In this document: in pieces, positions 22,165 through 30,061 of the stretch | How positions within the stretch are numbered: position 1 is the stretch's first letter | Layout: every line of letters starts with the position of its first letter | NCBI GenBank assembly: GCA_023439045.1 | Contig: JAEXOY010000009.1 | Location: forward strand, 1-38,946 | DNA length: 38,946 nt | Reading direction: 5' to 3' | Origin: Bacillota bacterium | Lineage (GTDB): Bacteria; Bacillota; Clostridia; Acetivibrionales; DSM-1351 | Notes under the pieces: generated by a model | The model's input: the letters and a program-made list of their open reading frames with translations, nothing else | Database searches by the model: none | What the model was told of the DNA's origin: nothing | Position numbers and translations under genes: made by a program

Positions 22165-23829
22165 ATGGAAAAGCTAATGGAGATTACAGTCGGAAAATTA
22201 TTGGATGAAATGGCACAGAGATACCCTGATCATGACTGTGTACTCTATACCGATAGGCCATTTCGAAAGACATATAAAGAGTTTAATGACATATGCAACA
22301 AGGTTGCAAAAAGCTTTATGAAATTAGGTGTGAAAAAGGGAGAACATGTTGCAATATGGGCTACCAATATACCTGAATGGATAATTACGCTTTTTGCTAC
22401 AGCCAAGATTGGTGCAGTATTGGTAACTGTAAATACCAATTATAAGGTTTTTGAACTTGAATACCTGCTCAAGCAATCCGACTCTAGTACACTTGTTCTT
22501 ATGGAGGGCTTTAAGGATTCTCATTACATAGAGATATTAAATGAGCTTTGTCCTAATCTCAAAGACTCTGAGCCGGGTAATTTTAAGAATGAGAATTTAC
22601 CTTACCTCAAAAATGTAATAAACGCTTGTGATGAAAAATACCCCGGAATGATTCGTTGGAGTGATTTTGTTGAAATGGGTGCAGACATTTCTGACGAAGA
22701 ATTGTATGCCATTAGCGATTCACTTGATTATCATGATGTTATAAACATGCAGTACACTTCAGGAACAACAGGTTTTCCAAAGGGTGTAATGCTCACTCAT
22801 TACAACATAGTTAACAACGGAAGGTGTATAGGGGATTGCATGAAGTTTACACATGAAGATAAGCTTTGTATTCCTGTTCCATTCTTCCACTGTTTTGGGC
22901 TGGTACTTGCAATAATGGCATCTGTAACACATGGTACTACAATGGTTCCTATTGATGCTTACAATCCAAAGAAGGTAATGCATGCTCTGCAGACTGAGCG
23001 CTGTACAGCGGTACATGGAGTACCTACAATGTTTATCGCAATGCTAGAGCACCCTGAGTTCAGTAATTACGACTTCTCATCCTTGAGAACGGGTATTATG
23101 GCCGGTTCACCTTGTCCTGTCAAGGTAATGCAGGAGGTTGTTGATAAGATGAATATGAAAGAAATCACCATTGCATTTGGTCAGACTGAAGCATCGCCTG
23201 TTTGTACACAGACTAGAACGGATGACAGTTTGGAGTTGAGAGTTGCCACAGTAGGCCGAGCGCTTCCATTTATAGAATGTAAGGTTATTGATCCTGAAAC
23301 AAATGAAGAAGTTCCTGCGGGTGTTGCTGGGGAATTTGTTGCAAGAGGGTATAATATAATGAAGGGCTATTATAATATGCCGGAGGCTACAGCCCAGGCA
23401 ATAGATGCCGATGGTTGGCTACACACCGGGGACCTTGCTACAAAGGATGAACACGGATACTACAAGATTACTGGCAGAATCAAGGATATGATTATTCGTG
23501 GCGGTGAAAATATTTATCCAAAGGAGATAGAGGAGTTTATTTACACCTTGCCACAGGTTAAGGACGTTCAGGTTATCGGAGTTCCTTCAAAGCAGTATGG
23601 TGAAGAAATAATGGCTTGTGTAATACTAAAAGAAGGCATTTCAATGACAGAAGACGATATAAAAAATGCTGTCAAAGCAAACATGGCGAGACACAAGACT
23701 CCAAAGTATGTGAGCTTTATGAAGAGCTTCCCAATGACTGCTAGTGGTAAGATTCAGAAGTACAAGATGCGTGAAAATGCAATTGTTGAGTTGGGTCTAC
23801 AGGACGCTGCTGCCATTGAAACCGCTTGA
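22165..23829 (+). CDS. AMP-forming acyl-CoA synthetase (ACSF2/YngI-like)
   Basis: A 554-residue adenylate-forming ligase: P-loop YTSGTTGFPKGV (about residue 196), motif FFHCFGL, A5-type region ITIAFGQTEASP, the HTGDLATKDEHGYYKITGR hinge and the C-terminal catalytic lysine in ASGKIQKYKM. It activates a carboxylic acid to acyl-AMP and transfers it to CoA; similarity in style is to medium/long-chain or branched-chain acid ligases (YngI of Bacillus lies in a leucine-degradation cluster). The start is ATG 22165, 8 bp after AAAGGA; ATGs at 22156 and 22159 overlap the binding site. It is the only gene behind the T-box, so expression should respond to charging of one tRNA. Substrate unknown. Confidence 0.9.
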   Translation: MEKLMEITVGKLLDEMAQRYPDHDCVLYTDRPFRKTYKEFNDICNKVAKSFMKLGVKKGEHVAIWATNIPEWIITLFATAKIGAVLVTVNTNYKVFELEYLLKQSDSSTLVLMEGFKDSHYIEILNELCPNLKDSEPGNFKNENLPYLKNVINACDEKYPGMIRWSDFVEMGADISDEELYAISDSLDYHDVINMQYTSGTTGFPKGVMLTHYNIVNNGRCIGDCMKFTHEDKLCIPVPFFHCFGLVLAIMASVTHGTTMVPIDAYNPKKVMHALQTERCTAVHGVPTMFIAMLEHPEFSNYDFSSLRTGIMAGSPCPVKVMQEVVDKMNMKEITIAFGQTEASPVCTQTRTDDSLELRVATVGRALPFIECKVIDPETNEEVPAGVAGEFVARGYNIMKGYYNMPEATAQAIDADGWLHTGDLATKDEHGYYKITGRIKDMIIRGGENIYPKEIEEFIYTLPQVKDVQVIGVPSKQYGEEIMACVILKEGISMTEDDIKNAVKANMARHKTPKYVSFMKSFPMTASGKIQKYKMRENAIVELGLQDAAAIETA

Positions 23830-24320
23830 TTATTTTTCTAATGATGACGATTAAATTATCCGATAGCAATTGAATTGTTATACGTAGAAAGTAAATATTT
23901 TGTTAATGATTAAGGCCTTCTAACCACCAAGATTTGTATTTGTACTACAAAATGGTAGGTTGGGAGGCTTTGGCTAATTATTTGGCATGTTTTGACGCTG
24001 AGATAGCTTTTATGCTATGATTTATAAGGTATAGACCCAGATTTAGCTAATCTATTTAGCTGAGCTAAATTAGTAGCATAGCAATGCATAAGCTGAACTA
24101 GATTAGTAGGCATAGCAATGCATAAGCTGGGCTGAGATAGATTAGTAGCATAGCAATGAATAGCTTAGCTAGTAGCATAGTAATGTATAACTTAGCTAGT
24201 AGCATAGTAATGTATAATTGGGATTAGCTTGATTAGTAGCTAAGTAATAAATAAACAAGCCTGGCTAAAGTAATATTATTGATTATATTTTAAGTAAAAA
24301 TAAAAATTAAGAGGTGCTAT
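23830..24320. other. intergenic region with repeat array
   Basis: This is a 491-bp gene-free stretch. 23830-24060 is AT-rich with short inverted repeats (TAGCTAATCTATTTAGCTGAGCTAA region near 24045-24068 split by one base). 24071-24220 carries the five-unit array annotated separately. AGAGGTGC at about 24310 is the ribosome binding site of the next gene. I see no clear terminator for the synthetase gene. Confidence 0.5.
24071..24220. repeat. five degenerate copies of a TAGTAGCATAGCAATGCATA unit
   Basis: Copies start at 24071, 24104, 24143, 24170 and 24197 (intervals 33, 39, 27, 27). The first two share AGCAATGCATAAGCT; the last two are identical to each other over TAGTAGCATAGTAATGTATAA. The variable linkers contain TTAGCTAG or AGCTGA-type bases. 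Confidence 0.75.
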
Positions 24321-25592
24321 ATGTCCTTTGTAAACGATATTCAAAACAAAATACTTATCTTCGACGGTTCAATGGGGGTTATGCTTCAAAAAAATGGCCT
24401 TCCAAAGGGACATTGTCCAGAGGAGTGGAATATAAGCCGTCCTGAAATTGTTTCAGAAATATATAAGGCATATAGGGATGCAGGGTCAGATATTATTCAG
24501 ACAAATACCTTTCAATCAAATAGAATAAAGCTGACGGAATACAAGCTTCAAGACAAGCTGTACCAAATCAATTACGACGCAGTAAAGATGGCTAAGGATA
24601 TAATGCAGCAAAGGGGCAGAGTTTCTGCTTCGGTTGGGCCTCTTGGCAAATTGCTTGAACCGTTTGGAGAGCTTACATTTGATTTGGCATACGACACTTT
24701 CAAGGAGCAGGTCATTGCGCTTCGAGATGGCGGTGCAGATATGATAACCCTTGAGACCTTTACTGATGTGGCTGAGATGAGAATTGCTCTCTTAGCTGTT
24801 TTGGAAAATACGGATTTACCTGTAATATGCTCAATGTCCTATGAGAAGAATGGCAAAACCTTGATGGGCACTGAACCTGAAATATGCGCTATTATTCTTT
24901 GCTCAATGGGCGCAACCTTAGTAGGTACTAATTGCTCGTTTGGAGCAGAACATATGTTGAAGATAGCAAAATGCTACCAAAATGTTGGAATACCGTTTAG
25001 TATGAAGCCAAATGCCGGCATGCCTGAGACTATTGACGGAAAGCTGGTTTATTCTGAAACCCCAGAAAGCTTCTCACAGTATGTGAAGGAATTTGTAAAA
25101 TCGGGAGCAAGACTTATAGGCGGTTGTTGCGGAACGACACCATTGTATATAGAAGCTATAAAAAGAGCAGCTGAGGGGCTAGACGTTGTACAGCATCAGC
25201 TAAATATTGATTATATAACTTCATCAGTGAGACGTGTTGCATTCAGAGACTTGAGTTCATCGGAAATTGGAACAATAGAAATAAAAGAGAATGATATCAG
25301 CGAAGTAACTGATGATGCAATGGATATGGCTACCGATTGCGATGTCGCTATTATCTCAGCACAATTTGAAGGCATGAGAGAAGGATTGCTAGCCGAGGCA
25401 GTATGTGAGGCTCAAACTTATATGAAGCAGCCTCTTATTATAAAGACTAATGATGCCGAGCAGCTTAATGCTGCACTCAGAATATATAAGGGAAGAGCAG
25501 GGGTTATTATACCGCAGGAGGACGCAGCTATTTTAGAGGTTGCGCAAAAATATGGAGCAGTAAATGTTGGAGGAAAATATATTGATGGATAA
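24321..25592 (+). CDS. homocysteine S-methyltransferase-domain protein with degenerate C-terminal extension
   Basis: A 423-residue protein. Residues 1-290 form the Hcy-binding TIM barrel of MetH-type enzymes (LIFDGSMGVMLQK, IIQTNTFQSN, then zinc ligands Cys205 in GTNCSFG and Cys269/Cys270 in GGCCGTTP). It would transfer a methyl group to homocysteine via zinc-bound thiolate. Residues about 300-423 do not carry recognisable pterin- or cobalamin-binding motifs; they look like a shortened remnant of a second barrel (QPLIIKTNDAEQLNAALRIYKGRAGVI). The methyl donor is therefore unclear: a corrinoid protein encoded elsewhere, or S-methylmethionine-type donors. AGAGGTG precedes the ATG. The stop overlaps the next gene by 8 bp. 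Confidence 0.82.
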   Translation: MSFVNDIQNKILIFDGSMGVMLQKNGLPKGHCPEEWNISRPEIVSEIYKAYRDAGSDIIQTNTFQSNRIKLTEYKLQDKLYQINYDAVKMAKDIMQQRGRVSASVGPLGKLLEPFGELTFDLAYDTFKEQVIALRDGGADMITLETFTDVAEMRIALLAVLENTDLPVICSMSYEKNGKTLMGTEPEICAIILCSMGATLVGTNCSFGAEHMLKIAKCYQNVGIPFSMKPNAGMPETIDGKLVYSETPESFSQYVKEFVKSGARLIGGCCGTTPLYIEAIKRAAEGLDVVQHQLNIDYITSSVRRVAFRDLSSSEIGTIEIKENDISEVTDDAMDMATDCDVAIISAQFEGMREGLLAEAVCEAQTYMKQPLIIKTNDAEQLNAALRIYKGRAGVIIPQEDAAILEVAQKYGAVNVGGKYIDG

Positions 25593-27141
25593 AAGGTTTA
25601 TGGTTTCACTGACCAATTATTTGGTGGAAAAGGAGTTTTATCTGCCAATAACGGGTGAAAATGAAGTGCCTGACTTTGAAGACGGCACTATCTATTTGAT
25701 CAGGGAAAAGCAGGGCAATTCAATAATGTTGGGGTTGATTGATGGTGATAGTCATTCACCTGAACAAGTCAGAGAACTGCTGCTTAAGGATGCCCAGGTT
25801 ATAGAAAATATTCAAGGTAGAAATGCTTATATATTTAAGGTATGCGTTTTTAGCGAGCAGCCTTCAGAGGAATACATCAGGGTTATGGAGGAAGGGCAAA
25901 TAGAGCTTGCACAGGATAGAAAATTCTTAAAATGCTTAAGTGCTAACCTTTCTAGTAAAAGAGTAGCTAAGCATTTCTCGGTACCTAATTATGATGCGGG
26001 AATAGTAAAATCTATTGAGAAATTTCTGAAGAAGGATTACCAAAAGAGTAATGTTACTCCTGAACAGATAAGTATGCTAATTGAAAAGAGAAAAAGTGAT
26101 TTTCAGGTAACTTATAAGGTTCAGAAGCCATTGATAACCTATGCATTTATTGCTATTAATATTGTTGTTTACTTCATACTGTCAAGTATGTCAAACCAAT
26201 CACAGCTAGAGTATCAAAAACTACTTTTACAATATGGTTCGAAGGTAAATTCTCTTATCTTAGAGGGACAGTACTTCAGATTTATAACACCAATGTTTCT
26301 GCATGGTGATATAGTACATTTGATGGTTAACTGTTATTCATTGTTTATAGTGGGTAGTCAGGTAGAACGGTTGATGGGCAGAGGAAAGTTTGTTGCTGTA
26401 TATTTTGCATCGGGAATACTGGGCAACATAGCAAGCTTTGCGTTTTCAACACATAGTTCGGTTGGAGCCTCAGGTGCTTTATTTGGACTTATGGGAGTAC
26501 TACTGTATTTTGTAATAAAGAGACCAGCACTTTTAAAGAGCAGCTATGGTGCTAACCTTATTACAACCTTAATAATTAATATAACATATGGCTTTATGAA
26601 TTCTCAGATTGACAATAATGCTCATCTGGGTGGTTTGCTAGGTGGTGTACTATGCTCGGCAGCGATATATGAGCCAAAACCAAGTAAGAGTACAAAAACC
26701 GTTAAGCTTGTATCTGCTATCCTTTTGGTGGTAGTATTTATCGGTGGTTTGGCATATAGCTTCAACAGCAGTATAAATTATTATGCAAAAAAGGTAGCCG
26801 AAGTAGAAAAATATAATACAAATCAGCAATGGGAACAGTCTGAGCAGCTTGCAGAAGAGATTTTAGCACAAAATCCTGATAGTAAGGAACAAAAGGCAAG
26901 TCTTCTATGGGATTTGATTTATTCAGAGGCAATGCAAGCAAAATATGATCAGGCAGTAGAGCATGGCAAACAGCTGGTTGAGGTCAGTCCGGCGGACGGT
27001 CATTACCTGCTTGGAGTAATATATTACGACATGAAGGAATACCAATTGGCTAAAAATGAGCTGGAAAATGCAAAGAAGGTTAATTCTCCATATAGCAACA
27101 TTGATGTGTTGCTAGAGAAGATAAATTCTGCACTTAAATAA
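25585..27141 (+). CDS. rhomboid-family intramembrane serine protease with TPR tail (GluP/YqgP-like)
   Basis: A 518-residue protein. Residues 1-175 form a soluble N-terminal domain; 185-390 are six or more membrane segments with rhomboid hallmarks: HLMVNCYS (His245, Asn249), catalytic Ser296 in GASGALFG and His347 in AHLGGLLGG, forming the Ser-His dyad. A final membrane segment (SAILLVVVFIGGLAYSF) leads to an extracytoplasmic TPR-like tail. This order matches Bacillus GluP. It cleaves membrane proteins inside the bilayer; the substrate is unknown. The start at ATG 25585 has GGAGG 11 bp upstream and overlaps the methyltransferase gene by 8 bp. The stop is in the first unit of a 35-bp repeat. 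Confidence 0.9.
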   Translation: MDKRFMVSLTNYLVEKEFYLPITGENEVPDFEDGTIYLIREKQGNSIMLGLIDGDSHSPEQVRELLLKDAQVIENIQGRNAYIFKVCVFSEQPSEEYIRVMEEGQIELAQDRKFLKCLSANLSSKRVAKHFSVPNYDAGIVKSIEKFLKKDYQKSNVTPEQISMLIEKRKSDFQVTYKVQKPLITYAFIAINIVVYFILSSMSNQSQLEYQKLLLQYGSKVNSLILEGQYFRFITPMFLHGDIVHLMVNCYSLFIVGSQVERLMGRGKFVAVYFASGILGNIASFAFSTHSSVGASGALFGLMGVLLYFVIKRPALLKSSYGANLITTLIINITYGFMNSQIDNNAHLGGLLGGVLCSAAIYEPKPSKSTKTVKLVSAILLVVVFIGGLAYSFNSSINYYAKKVAEVEKYNTNQQWEQSEQLAEEILAQNPDSKEQKASLLWDLIYSEAMQAKYDQAVEHGKQLVEVSPADGHYLLGVIYYDMKEYQLAKNELENAKKVNSPYSNIDVLLEKINSALK

Positions 27142-27233
27142 GCTAGCTAGGCAGATAAATCAGGCACTCAAGCAAGCTAGCTAAAGCAGATAAAATAGGC
27201 ACTTGAGCAAGCTAGCTAAAGTAGATTAAAGTA
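27130..27233. repeat. 34/35-bp tandem repeat x3 spanning the rhomboid stop codon
   Basis: Units 27130-27163, 27164-27198 and 27199 to about 27233 each read GCACT-(T/C)-(A/G)AG-type bases, then AAGCTAGCTA, then a GATAAA-rich part. Unit 1 encodes the last residues ALK and the stop TAA (27139-27141). Units 2 and 3 are the closest pair. Confidence 0.85.
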
Positions 27234-27271
27234 GATAAATAAGGTTAATAGTTTATTCAGATTGTAAGGGT

Positions 27272-27326
27272 AGCCCTTTTGATGAAATAGAGTACAATGA
27301 CTATTTCATTAAAGGGGCTTTTTTTA
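27272..27326 (+). terminator. strong rho-independent terminator
   Basis: A 19-bp stem (27272-27290 with 27301-27319, two G.T pairs) and a 10-base loop, followed by TTTTTTT. It ends the methyltransferase-rhomboid unit beyond the repeat array. Confidence 0.92.
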
Positions 27327-27355
27327 TATTTTACAATTTTCATTTAAAAAAACTA

Positions 27356-27386
27356 TTGACTCTAACGTTACGTTATACCTTATTAT
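27356..27386 (+). promoter_or_regulatory. MerR-type promoter with 19-bp spacer and internal operator
   Basis: TTGACT (27356-27361) and TATTAT (27381-27386) are 19 bp apart, the elongated spacing that MerR regulators correct by twisting DNA. The spacer contains the inverted repeat TAACGT-T-ACGTTA. The predicted start is near 27393, so the MerR gene controls itself. Confidence 0.75.
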
Positions 27387-27428
27387 ATAAATATGAGCTG
27401 TGCAGTTTATAAGAAAGCAGAGGACTTA

Positions 27429-28166
27429 ATGATGAAAAATACTGTAAAGCAGATTTCAGAGCTGACAGGTATTAGTGTAAGGACGCTTCACTATTATGAT
27501 GAGATAGGTCTGCTAGAGCCAAGCGAAATAACAGAAGCCGGATATAGATTGTATGATGAAAAATGTCTTGAAAAGCTATGGCAAATTCTATTCTTTAGGG
27601 AACTGGAATTTCCATTGGCAGATATAAAGAAAATAATGCTTAATCCCGCCTATGACAAGGAAATGGCTCTAGAAAATCATAAAAATCTTCTGGTAATTAA
27701 AAGAAATAGAATAAATCGTTTGATTTCTTCAATTGAAGCAGCGATGAAAGGAGAAAATAAAATGAATTTTAAGGAATTTGATATGTCCGAGTTTGAAAAA
27801 GCTCAGAAAGAATATCAGAAGGAGGCAGAGCAAAGGTGGGGGGACACTGATAGCTATAAACAGAGTAGACAAAAAACTAGTATGTATAATAAGAATGATT
27901 GGGAAAGAATAAATGCTGACGCAGAAATGATTTTCAGTGCCTTTGCAACCAACATGGACAAAGCTCCTGATAGCCCGGAGGTACAGAAGCTTGTCGCGGA
28001 TTGGCAAAACCATATTACAAAGTACTATTATGATTGTACCAAAGACATTTTAAAGGGTCTTGGCGAAATGTACATTGGTGACGAAAGATTTACAAAGAAT
28101 ATTGATAAACATGGAGCAGGTGTTGCTGACTTTATGAATAAAGCGATAGCTGTATATTGTAAGTAA
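27429..28166 (+). CDS. MerR-family regulator with TipAS ligand-binding domain
   Basis: A 245-residue activator: the N-terminal winged helix (VKQISELTGISVRTLHYYDEIGLL, GYRLYDEKCLEKLWQILFFRELEF), a dimerisation coiled coil (residues about 75-105) and a C-terminal TipAS domain (about 125-245; WERINADAEMIFSAFATNMD, then HITKYYYDCTKDILKGLGEMYIGDERF). TipAS domains bind diverse antibiotics, classically thiopeptides, and activate the gene's own promoter. I start it at ATG 27429 after GAGGA, since the ATG at 27393 falls on the predicted transcription start. No obvious target operon adjoins, so it may only regulate itself and distant genes. Confidence 0.88.
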   Translation: MMKNTVKQISELTGISVRTLHYYDEIGLLEPSEITEAGYRLYDEKCLEKLWQILFFRELEFPLADIKKIMLNPAYDKEMALENHKNLLVIKRNRINRLISSIEAAMKGENKMNFKEFDMSEFEKAQKEYQKEAEQRWGDTDSYKQSRQKTSMYNKNDWERINADAEMIFSAFATNMDKAPDSPEVQKLVADWQNHITKYYYDCTKDILKGLGEMYIGDERFTKNIDKHGAGVADFMNKAIAVYCK

Positions 28167-28221
28167 GTCAACAGTTGTGCTCTACAGTTGTAATCATATT
28201 ATGCAGTTGTTCTATGCGGTT

Positions 28222-28890
28222 TTATGGCTTGCAATTGTCTGCAACCATGTTCAGAAAATACCTATGAAAGCCGATATCCTCCGTTAGTTCGGGGTGAAAT
28301 GAGGTAACCAGCATATTGTGTTGACGGCAGGCAACAATATTTCCCTCAAGTGATAGCAGAATATTGACTAAAGGACCGGCATCAACAACGTATGGCGCTC
28401 TGATAAAGGTCAAGGGAATAGGGCTAGTTGACACCTGGGGTACATTAACTGTTGTTGTAAAGCTTTCAAGCTGACGACCGTAAGCATTCCTTTCTACGGT
28501 GATATCCATCACGCAAAGGTGCCTGCGGTCGTCATTTACTATATTTTTAGCAAGCAGTATCATGCCTGCACAGGTTCCCCATACAGGCATTCCCTCATTT
28601 ATTCTTGTAACCAAGTGCTCAGTTAACCCGAACTCTTTCATAATATGGCCAATAGCCGTGCTCTCTCCTCCAGGTATAATTAAGCCGTCCAATGCATCTA
28701 GCTCTTTGGCATACTTAACCTCGATTACGTTTTTGCAGCCCGCCTGATGTAGCTTTTTTGTATGTTCTGACACTGCTCCCTGTAAGGCCAGTACGCCAAT
28801 TGTGGGAGAGTTTGAAGTGTGTCTATGTATAGTAGTTTGAGCCATAACAGTGTTTTTAGAATTAATAGTGACAGGAGTGGTGATTGCCAT
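28222..28890 (-). CDS. pdxT: pyridoxal 5'-phosphate synthase glutaminase subunit with extra N-terminal segment
   Basis: A 222-residue class I glutaminase. Its triad is Cys107 (VWGTCAGM) with His199 and Glu201 (SFHPELTED), and it has the expected GVLALQGAVSEH and PGGESTA motifs. It releases ammonia from glutamine and passes it to PdxS. Family members begin within a few residues of IGVLALQG; here about 30 Ser/Thr/Asn-rich residues precede it, with no Met or GTG closer to the fold. The start is ATG 28890 with AAGGGG 9 bp upstream; ATG 28911 would overlap pdxS. It follows pdxS by 1 bp and is translationally coupled. Confidence 0.92.
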   Translation of the reverse strand: MAITTPVTINSKNTVMAQTTIHRHTSNSPTIGVLALQGAVSEHTKKLHQAGCKNVIEVKYAKELDALDGLIIPGGESTAIGHIMKEFGLTEHLVTRINEGMPVWGTCAGMILLAKNIVNDDRRHLCVMDITVERNAYGRQLESFTTTVNVPQVSTSPIPLTFIRAPYVVDAGPLVNILLSLEGNIVACRQHNMLVTSFHPELTEDIGFHRYFLNMVADNCKP

Positions 28891-28891
28891 A

Positions 28892-29767
28892 TTACCAACC
28901 CCTTTGTGCATAACGACTGTTTTCGGTTAGTTCACGGACATCTATTGAATCCATTGCAGTACCCAACTCTTCGGAGACTTCAGCAATGATTTTTGCATCG
29001 TTGTAATATGTAGTAGCCTTTACTATAGCTTCGGCTCTCTTTTGAGGGTTTTCTGACTTGAAAATGCCAGAGCCAACAAAAACACCATCACAACCCAGCT
29101 GCATCATCAACGCCGCATCAGCAGGTGTCGCGATACCTCCTGCCGCAAAATTGATTACCGGCAGCCTTCCGTTGTCGTGGACGTACTGTATCAGTTGAAA
29201 CGGTGCACCGAATTCCTTGGCAATGGTCATCAGCTCTTCAGGGTCGGCACTCACAACGCGCCTGATTTCCTTGTTGACTGTTCTCATGTGGCGCACTGCC
29301 TCGACAACATTGCCAGTGCCGGCCTCGCCCTTTGTTCTAATCATGGAGGCACCTTCTCCAATACGTCTTAACGCTTCACCTAAGTTCTTTGCGCCGCAAA
29401 CAAAGGGCACCTTGAAGGACCATTTATCAATATGGTAATCCTCATCTGCAGGGGTGAGGACTTCGCTCTCATCAATATAATCGATGGACAGTGCTTCTAA
29501 TACCTGTGCTTCCACAAAGTGACCAATTCTTACCTTTGCCATTACTGGAATAGATACTGCTGATTGTATTTCCTTAATCATCTTCGGGTCGGACATTCTT
29601 GCTACGCCACCCATTTTTCTGATATCGGATGGAACTCTTTCTAGTGCCATTACCGCTACGGCACCAGCCTTTTGTGCAATTTCAGCTTCCTTGGCAGTGA
29701 CTACGTCCATGATAACTCCGCCTTTAAGCATTTGTGCTAGATTCTTATTTAATTCATATCTTTCCAT
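28892..29767 (-). CDS. pdxS: pyridoxal 5'-phosphate synthase, synthase subunit
   Basis: A 291-residue TIM barrel of very high family conservation (LAQMLKGGVIMDVVTAKEA, VPSDIRKMGGVARMSDP, KGEAGTGNVVEAVRHMR). The residues equivalent to the catalytic Asp24, Lys81 and Lys149 of Bacillus are Asp21, Lys78 and Lys146. It makes vitamin B6 directly from ribose 5-phosphate, glyceraldehyde 3-phosphate and ammonia delivered by PdxT, in a 12+12 complex. AAGGAG precedes the ATG. It heads the pdxST operon and is divergent from pdxR; its upstream region carries a 16-bp short repeat array and then the PdxR palindromes. Confidence 0.97.
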   Translation of the reverse strand: MERYELNKNLAQMLKGGVIMDVVTAKEAEIAQKAGAVAVMALERVPSDIRKMGGVARMSDPKMIKEIQSAVSIPVMAKVRIGHFVEAQVLEALSIDYIDESEVLTPADEDYHIDKWSFKVPFVCGAKNLGEALRRIGEGASMIRTKGEAGTGNVVEAVRHMRTVNKEIRRVVSADPEELMTIAKEFGAPFQLIQYVHDNGRLPVINFAAGGIATPADAALMMQLGCDGVFVGSGIFKSENPQKRAEAIVKATTYYNDAKIIAEVSEELGTAMDSIDVRELTENSRYAQRGW

Positions 29768-29821
29768 GTTCTTTACTCCTTTTTATTAAAAATATTTATA
29801 TTAAGAAATTTATAAGCTGGC

Positions 29822-29897
29822 TTGTGCCGAAATTGTATTTGCCGTAAATGTATTTGCCGAAGATGTTTATTGCTAAAAATGTTTATTGCTAACAATG
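29822..29897. repeat. 15-17-bp tandem repeat x5 in the pdxS leader
   Basis: Five units of the type TTTGCCGTAAATGTA lie between the PdxR operators and pdxS: the first three share TGCCG, the last two TTGCTAA. In the transcript they lie in the 5' untranslated region of pdxST. Confidence 0.7.
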
Positions 29898-29961
29898 ATA
29901 ATTTTTAAATTTTATTGCATATTCAATGTTACTTACAGTATACTTAAACTGTAATATCTAA

Positions 29962-29998
29962 ATTGTATCGATACAATACGTATAATTGTATTTACAAT
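29962..29998. promoter_or_regulatory. PdxR operator region: 16-bp palindrome and related 14-bp site
   Basis: ATTGTATCGATACAAT (29962-29977) is a perfect palindrome, and ATTGTATTTACAAT (29985-29998) repeats its outer arms with a TT centre; the centres are 22 bp apart, two helical turns. A TATAAT (29981-29986) on the + strand overlaps the second site and could be the pdxR -10 box, which would make this an autoregulatory operator. Confidence 0.75.
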
Positions 29999-30061
29999 TT
30001 ATAGAATAATTACATATGTATTTGATAAAGTCAATAATAAATCATTGATTAGGAGAATAAA

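Noticed and set aside
24071..24220. Repeat array considered as a CRISPR
   Set aside because: Units are degenerate, spacing is irregular (27-39 bp), spacers are too short and similar to each other, and no cas genes are present.
28167..28221. Repeated ACAGTTGT words between MerR and pdxT, considered as another stop-codon repeat
   Set aside because: Only short words recur at uneven intervals; too weak to count with the five clear cases.
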